64,000 nucleotides of DNA. Source: CAZOJJ01 sp964580105 (GTDB taxonomy: Bacteria > Bacteroidota > Rhodothermia > Rhodothermales > Rubricoccaceae). The translations under genes were made by a program, and so were the position numbers. Under the pieces are notes generated by a model. The model did no database searches, was not told where the DNA came from, and saw only the letters and a program-made list of their open reading frames with translations. Below, piece by piece: positions 60,795-64,000 of this stretch (the stretch's first letter is position 1; each line of letters opens with the position of its first letter). The DNA is taken from contig CAZOJJ010000009.1 of NCBI GenBank assembly GCA_964580105.1, positions 1-64,000 on the forward strand, in the 5' to 3' direction.

Positions 60795-61520
60795 ATGCGG
60801 CGCTCTGCGCTAATCTTCCTGCTCGCGGCTGGGTGTGGGAGCTTCATTCCACACCCGGCCGCTCGCGCGCAGGTCATCTTCCCCGACTCCCTCGACTGGG
60901 AGCGCGTGGGCGACCGTCCCCTCGACGCCTACATCGACTTCGACCCAACTGGCGCTCTTTGGGGGGTTGGGAGTCGGGTCTGGCGGCTGCCTCCCGGAGG
61001 CCACGCCTGGGAGGAGGTGGCGGATCGATCCGGTAGTTACGCTCTCGCCCTCTCCCCCGACACCCTCCTCTACGGCACAGGCGGCTCCGTCTACCGCTCC
61101 ACCGACTCCGGGCAGACGTGGGTGTACCTCGGGCGGGTCTACGAGGGGACCGAGATCGGGGTACGGACGGAGTCGGCCACGATGGGACCGGACGGCCAGC
61201 TCTACGTGTCGATGAACCAGGGCGGCCTTGAGAGGGAGTGGGTATACAGGACGGCCACGCCAGTGCCGGTGGAGACCGAATCAGAGATTCCACTGGCACC
61301 TGAAGCGCCGTCCTTGCGGGTGTGGCCGAACCCTACTAGGAACCGACTTACCCTCGAAGGTGAGACCGGACGCGAAGCCGTCTTTTATGACGTGCTTGGG
61401 CGTGAAGTCCTCCGCGCCCGCCTCGGCGGTGTCACCGAGGTGGACGTGTCGGGCCTAGTGGCGGGCGTGTACGTCGTGCATGCGGGGCGCCAGTCGGCCG
61501 TCGTCTCCGTGCGGCGGTAG
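60795..61520 (+). CDS. Small secreted protein with T9SS type A sorting domain
   Basis: 241 aa. Signal peptide ends near ARAQ. The middle carries exo-alpha-sialidase/BNR-type repeat words (LYGTGGSVYRSTDSGQTWVY; TMGPDGQLYVS). The last 75 residues form the sorting domain: LRVWPNPTRNRLTLEG, AVFYDVLGREVLRARLGG and DVSGLVAGVYVVHAG. It is short: a beta-propeller would need more blades, so it may have lost internal repeats. It starts 13 nt after the broken T9SS remnant and is probably a paralogue of it. Confidence 0.82.
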   Translation: MRRSALIFLLAAGCGSFIPHPAARAQVIFPDSLDWERVGDRPLDAYIDFDPTGALWGVGSRVWRLPPGGHAWEEVADRSGSYALALSPDTLLYGTGGSVYRSTDSGQTWVYLGRVYEGTEIGVRTESATMGPDGQLYVSMNQGGLEREWVYRTATPVPVETESEIPLAPEAPSLRVWPNPTRNRLTLEGETGREAVFYDVLGREVLRARLGGVTEVDVSGLVAGVYVVHAGRQSAVVSVRR

Positions 61521-61557
61521 CCTTTCGTGCCCCGGCGGGCCGGGCAACCGCGTGTGC

Positions 61558-62103
61558 CTACGCCTCGCGGACGGAGTCCCGCAGGAACGGGTAGATGCGG
61601 TAGAGATCGAGGTGCTGCCAAGGCCGTCCGTCCACGAAGATGGGCCGGTGGTGCGCCTCGGCGTACTCGACGACGCGGTGGCTGAGGTGCGCGAAGCGGG
61701 GGAATGCGCTCGGGATGCGGAGCCGCTGCGGCGCCCCGTTGTCGTCCGATCCGACGACCACGAGCCCATCGTCGTCCACCTCCACGCGGGCCACCGAGGT
61801 CCACGGCATGGTCGTGCGGCGCCGGCCGAAGTCGCCGAGGAGGTGGTGGAAGGAGAGCTTGACGCACCAGGCCACGGCGCGGAGCTCGCGGAGCGCCTGG
61901 AGCACGACGAGCCCCGCCGCGAGGAGCACCCCGGCCACGCCCACGGCGATCCACGGCCCGTGCGGGACGTGGACGATCAGCAGCGGCGCCACCGCCGCCA
62001 CGGCGATGCTGGCGATGCCGTACCCGGTCGTGAGCCGCCCCACGCGCTGCCGGGTCGCGAGCAGCACGTCCTGGTTGTCGTAGACCTCGTACCAGAACGC
62101 CAT
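61558..62103 (-). CDS. Membrane protein with PH-like C-terminal domain
   Basis: 181 aa. Two TM helices at about 28-48 and 52-70 (IASIAVAAVAPLLIVHVPHG; AVGVAGVLLAAGLVVLQAL) followed by a beta-rich domain (TTMPWTSVARVEVDDDGLVV, then LRIPSAFPRFAHLSHRVVEY) reminiscent of bacterial PH-like/YcxB-type membrane proteins. No catalytic motif. Convergent with the T9SS cargo gene and 93 nt upstream of the end of the threonine aldolase gene in the same orientation. Confidence 0.6.
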   Translation of the reverse strand: MAFWYEVYDNQDVLLATRQRVGRLTTGYGIASIAVAAVAPLLIVHVPHGPWIAVGVAGVLLAAGLVVLQALRELRAVAWCVKLSFHHLLGDFGRRRTTMPWTSVARVEVDDDGLVVVGSDDNGAPQRLRIPSAFPRFAHLSHRVVEYAEAHHRPIFVDGRPWQHLDLYRIYPFLRDSVREA

Positions 62104-62196
62104 CGGTGAAGGGACGGAGAAGGGCGTCCGGTTGGATCCGCCGCGCCCGTTCGTGTTCCGGGCGTCATCCGGGAATCGGGGCGATCCCGAGGGGCG

Positions 62197-63207
62197 TCAG
62201 ACGTAGAGCGCGCCGAGCGCCGCGAGGGCGGCCTCGAAGCCGGCCTCGGCCACGTCGCGGTGGAGGATGGCGCGGAGGGTGCGCGGGCCGAAGGGGACGA
62301 CGCGGATGCCGAGGCCGGCCAGGCGGGCCATCGCCGCCTCGGCGTCCTCGCGGAGGGTGTCGAACAGGACGATGTTGGTCTCGGGCGGGATGACGCGGAA
62401 GGCGCCGGTGGCGGCGAGCGCGTCGGCGAGGCGGCGGGCCCGGGCGTGGTCGTCGGCCAGTCGGGGGCGATGCTCCAGCGCCAGCAGCCCGGCCGCCGCC
62501 AGCACGCCCACCTGCCGCATCCCGCCGCCGAAGAGCTTGCGCAGCCGCCGCGCCTCACGGACGTGCGCGGCGGACCCGGCCAGGACGGAGCCGGCCGGCG
62601 CGCCGAGCCCTTTCGAGAGGCACACGTTGACCGTGTCGAACGGCGCGGCGAACTCGGCTTCGGGCGTGCCGGTGGCGACGGCCGCGTTCCAGAGACGCGC
62701 GCCGTCGAGGTGGAGGGCCAGCCCGTGCGCCCGCGCCGCTTCGGCCACGGCCCGGATCGCGTCGAGCGGGTAGACGCGCCCGCCGGCCTTGTTGATCGTG
62801 TTCTCCAGGCAGACCAGCGCCGTGCGCGGCTCCCAGTCGTGCACGCCCCGGACGACCGCCGTCACGTCCGCCGGCGTGAGCACGCCCGTCTCGTCCCCCA
62901 CCGGGCGGAGCTGGACGCCCGAGAGCCGCGCGGGCGCGCCGGACTCGTAGTGGAAGAGGTGGCTCCGCTCGGCCAGCACGACCTCGTCGCCCGGCCGGGT
63001 GTGGAGCGCGATGGCGATCTGGTTGCCCATCACGCCGCTCGGCACGAACAGAGCGGCCTCCTTCCCGAGCACCTCGGCCACGCGCGCTTCGAGCGCCTGC
63101 ACCGTCGGGTCCTCACCGAACACGTCGTCGCCGACCTCGGCCTCGGCCATGGCACGGCGCATGGCCGGGGTGGGACGGGTGACGGTGTCGGAGCGAAGGT
63201 CGATCAT
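62197..63207 (-). CDS. ltaE: Low-specificity L-threonine aldolase
   Basis: 336 aa. PLP enzyme that splits threonine or allo-threonine to glycine and acetaldehyde. Starts MIDLRSDTVTRPTPAMRRAM, with GDDVFGEDPTV, PSGVMGNQIAIALHTRPGDE, LHLDGARLWNA and the Schiff-base lysine in VCLSKGLGAPAGSVL. A 15-nt tandem duplication has copied the start region, giving a second possible ATG at 63222 (MIDLP added). The family N-terminus matches the downstream ATG at 63207. Upstream is a gap bordered by minisatellite sequence, so the promoter is not visible. Confidence 0.92.
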   Translation of the reverse strand: MIDLRSDTVTRPTPAMRRAMAEAEVGDDVFGEDPTVQALEARVAEVLGKEAALFVPSGVMGNQIAIALHTRPGDEVVLAERSHLFHYESGAPARLSGVQLRPVGDETGVLTPADVTAVVRGVHDWEPRTALVCLENTINKAGGRVYPLDAIRAVAEAARAHGLALHLDGARLWNAAVATGTPEAEFAAPFDTVNVCLSKGLGAPAGSVLAGSAAHVREARRLRKLFGGGMRQVGVLAAAGLLALEHRPRLADDHARARRLADALAATGAFRVIPPETNIVLFDTLREDAEAAMARLAGLGIRVVPFGPRTLRAILHRDVAEAGFEAALAALGALYV

Positions 63208-63225
63208 GGGAAGGTCGATCATGGG
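63196..63225. repeat. 15-nt tandem duplication over the ltaE start
   Basis: Two copies of AAGGTCGATCATGGG (plus strand). Each contains CAT, i.e. a minus-strand ATG, so the start codon itself has been duplicated. Confidence 0.85.
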
Positions 63226-63249
63226 AAGGGTGAAGTGAGAAGGGAATCC

Positions 63250-63349
63250 NNNNNNNNNNNNNNNNNNNNNNNNNNNNNNNNNNNNNNNNNNNNNNNNNNN
63301 NNNNNNNNNNNNNNNNNNNNNNNNNNNNNNNNNNNNNNNNNNNNNNNNN
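63250..63349. other. Assembly gap (100 N) between minisatellite flanks
   Basis: 100-N placeholder. The left flank reads GAGAAGGGAATCC, the right flank is an array of TCAATTCCCCTTC, i.e. the same words in inverted orientation. This suggests a repeat or hairpin that the assembler could not cross. Confidence 0.9.
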
Positions 63350-63402
63350 TCAATTCCCCTTCTCAATTCCCCTTCTCAATTCCCCTTCTCAATTCCCCCT
63401 TC
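63350..63402 (+). repeat. 13-nt minisatellite TCAATTCCCCTTC
   Basis: Four copies (the last 14 nt, with one extra C), directly beside the gap and 7 nt before the end of the transglycosylase gene. The array probably continues into the gap. Confidence 0.9.
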
Positions 63403-63408
63403 TCCCAC

Positions 63409-64000
63409 TTACCAGCCCATCTGCCGCATGCGGCGCTGGATGCGGGAGGCCGTGCCGCCCATGCTGCGGGGGTCGCGCTCGACGGGGTTGGGGAGGATGG
63501 CGACGAGCCGGGCGGCGCGGTCGCGCGAGAGCTCGGCGGCCGAGATGCCGTAGTGGTACTGCGCCGCCGCCTCGATGCCGAAGACGCGGTCCGGCCCCCA
63601 CTCGGCGACGTTGAGGTAGAGCGTCAGGATGCGCTCTTTGGGCAGGATGAGCTCGGCCAGGAACGTGAGCGGCACCTCGAAGCCCTTGCGGATCCACGAG
63701 CGGTGCGTCGTCAGGAAGAGGTTCTTGACGAGCTGCTGGGTGATGGTGGAGGCGCCCCGCGGCGGGCGGCCTCGCCGGGCGGCCTCCTCGCGGGCGCGGC
63801 GGATCTCCTCCCAGTCGAACCCCTTGTGCGTGTAGAACCGGCCGTCTTCGGAGGCCACGGCCGCGTGGCGCACGGCCGCCGCCATCGCGTCGGCGCCGAC
63901 GGGGTGGTAGCGGAGCGTCGGCGCCTCGCCGTCCAGGGCGGCCTCGGCGAGGCGCTGGAGCTGCACGCCGGTGACGGGCGGGTCGGCCCAGCGGTAGGCC
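63409..64000 (-). CDS. mtgA: Monofunctional biosynthetic peptidoglycan transglycosylase (5' partial)
   Basis: GT51 glycosyltransferase that polymerises lipid II into glycan strands. Visible: AVASEDGRFYTHKGFDWEEI (catalytic Glu in SEDGRF), RGASTITQQLVKNLFLTTHR, LILPKERILTLYLNVAEWGP and FGIEAAAQYHYG. The frame is open to the window edge, and the residues upstream of the internal GTG (AYRWADPPVTGVQL) match the family, so the start and the N-terminal TM anchor lie beyond 64000. No transpeptidase domain follows. Confidence 0.93.
   Translation of the reverse strand, partial: AYRWADPPVTGVQLQRLAEAALDGEAPTLRYHPVGADAMAAAVRHAAVASEDGRFYTHKGFDWEEIRRAREEAARRGRPPRGASTITQQLVKNLFLTTHRSWIRKGFEVPLTFLAELILPKERILTLYLNVAEWGPDRVFGIEAAAQYHYGISAAELSRDRAARLVAILPNPVERDPRSMGGTASRIQRRMRQMGW

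Overview
The window is about 70% GC, with GC-rich third codon positions and long antisense shadow frames. Several features point to a high-GC member of the Rhodothermota/Bacteroidota lineage, most likely Rhodothermales (a Rubricoccaceae-like genome): promoters resembling the Bacteroidota sigma consensus (TTG, 19-22 nt, TAnnTT(T)G), type IX secretion sorting tails, an S46 dipeptidyl-peptidase, YfhO, OstA-like and YbbR proteins, an rpsF-rpsR-rplI block without ssb, and mostly weak Shine-Dalgarno sites. Two 100-N blocks (43146-43245 and 63250-63349) show that this is a draft scaffold.

Layout. 1-12.9 kb: a type IV pilus/type II secretion-like assembly locus (platform protein, extension ATPase, three single-TM pilin-like proteins, a retraction-type ATPase, a PilM-PilN fusion, a PilO/PilP-like protein and a secretin), closed by a strong terminator. 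13.2-16.8 kb: a beta-barrel candidate, a lipoprotein with a decayed M28-like core, a TIM-barrel protein and PlsC. 16.9-24.3 kb: a surface glycan block (YfhO, two GT4 glycosyltransferases, a methyltransferase, a Wzx-like flippase). 24.4-26.2 kb: two bacterial-microcompartment shell (BMC-H) genes, with no local enzymes or vertex protein, followed by a YbbR gene. 26.3-29.5 kb: an EamA transporter, a DUF4230-like protein, a membrane protein and an FkbM methyltransferase.

29.6-31.7 kb (minus): a partner-switching module (STAS, HATPase, receiver-PP2C). 32-35.7 kb: LPS export genes (LptC, OstA-like, LptB) with an inverted PadR regulator. 35.9-41.5 kb: housekeeping genes (DAHP synthase, glmS, prfA, rpsF, rpsR, rplI). 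41.6-46.1 kb: DsbD N-domain protein, CAP-domain lipoprotein, ArsC-like phosphatase cut by a gap, EEP-family nuclease, DUF1801 protein, site-2 protease with CBS domains. 46.1-54 kb: HEAT-cyclophilin lipoprotein, tRNA-Leu(UAG) with terminator, S46 peptidase, pseudo-receiver/PAS protein, alkaline-phosphatase-superfamily enzyme and a DprA-like protein. 54.2-60.1 kb: a 1,517-residue hybrid histidine kinase and a patatin-like lipase. 60.1-61.5 kb: a secreted-protein gene apparently broken by a truncated IS256-type transposase, next to an intact small T9SS cargo gene. 61.6-64 kb (minus): a membrane protein, threonine aldolase and the 3' part of a monofunctional transglycosylase.

The strongest leads are the enzyme-free BMC-H pair joined to a YbbR gene; the pilus locus with fused PilMN and PilO/P-like proteins, three pilin-like proteins without a prepilin cleavage site, and a PilT paralogue lacking the acidic residues of its Asp box; and -7 boxes placed only 11-12 nt ahead of start codons, which predict leaderless mRNAs.
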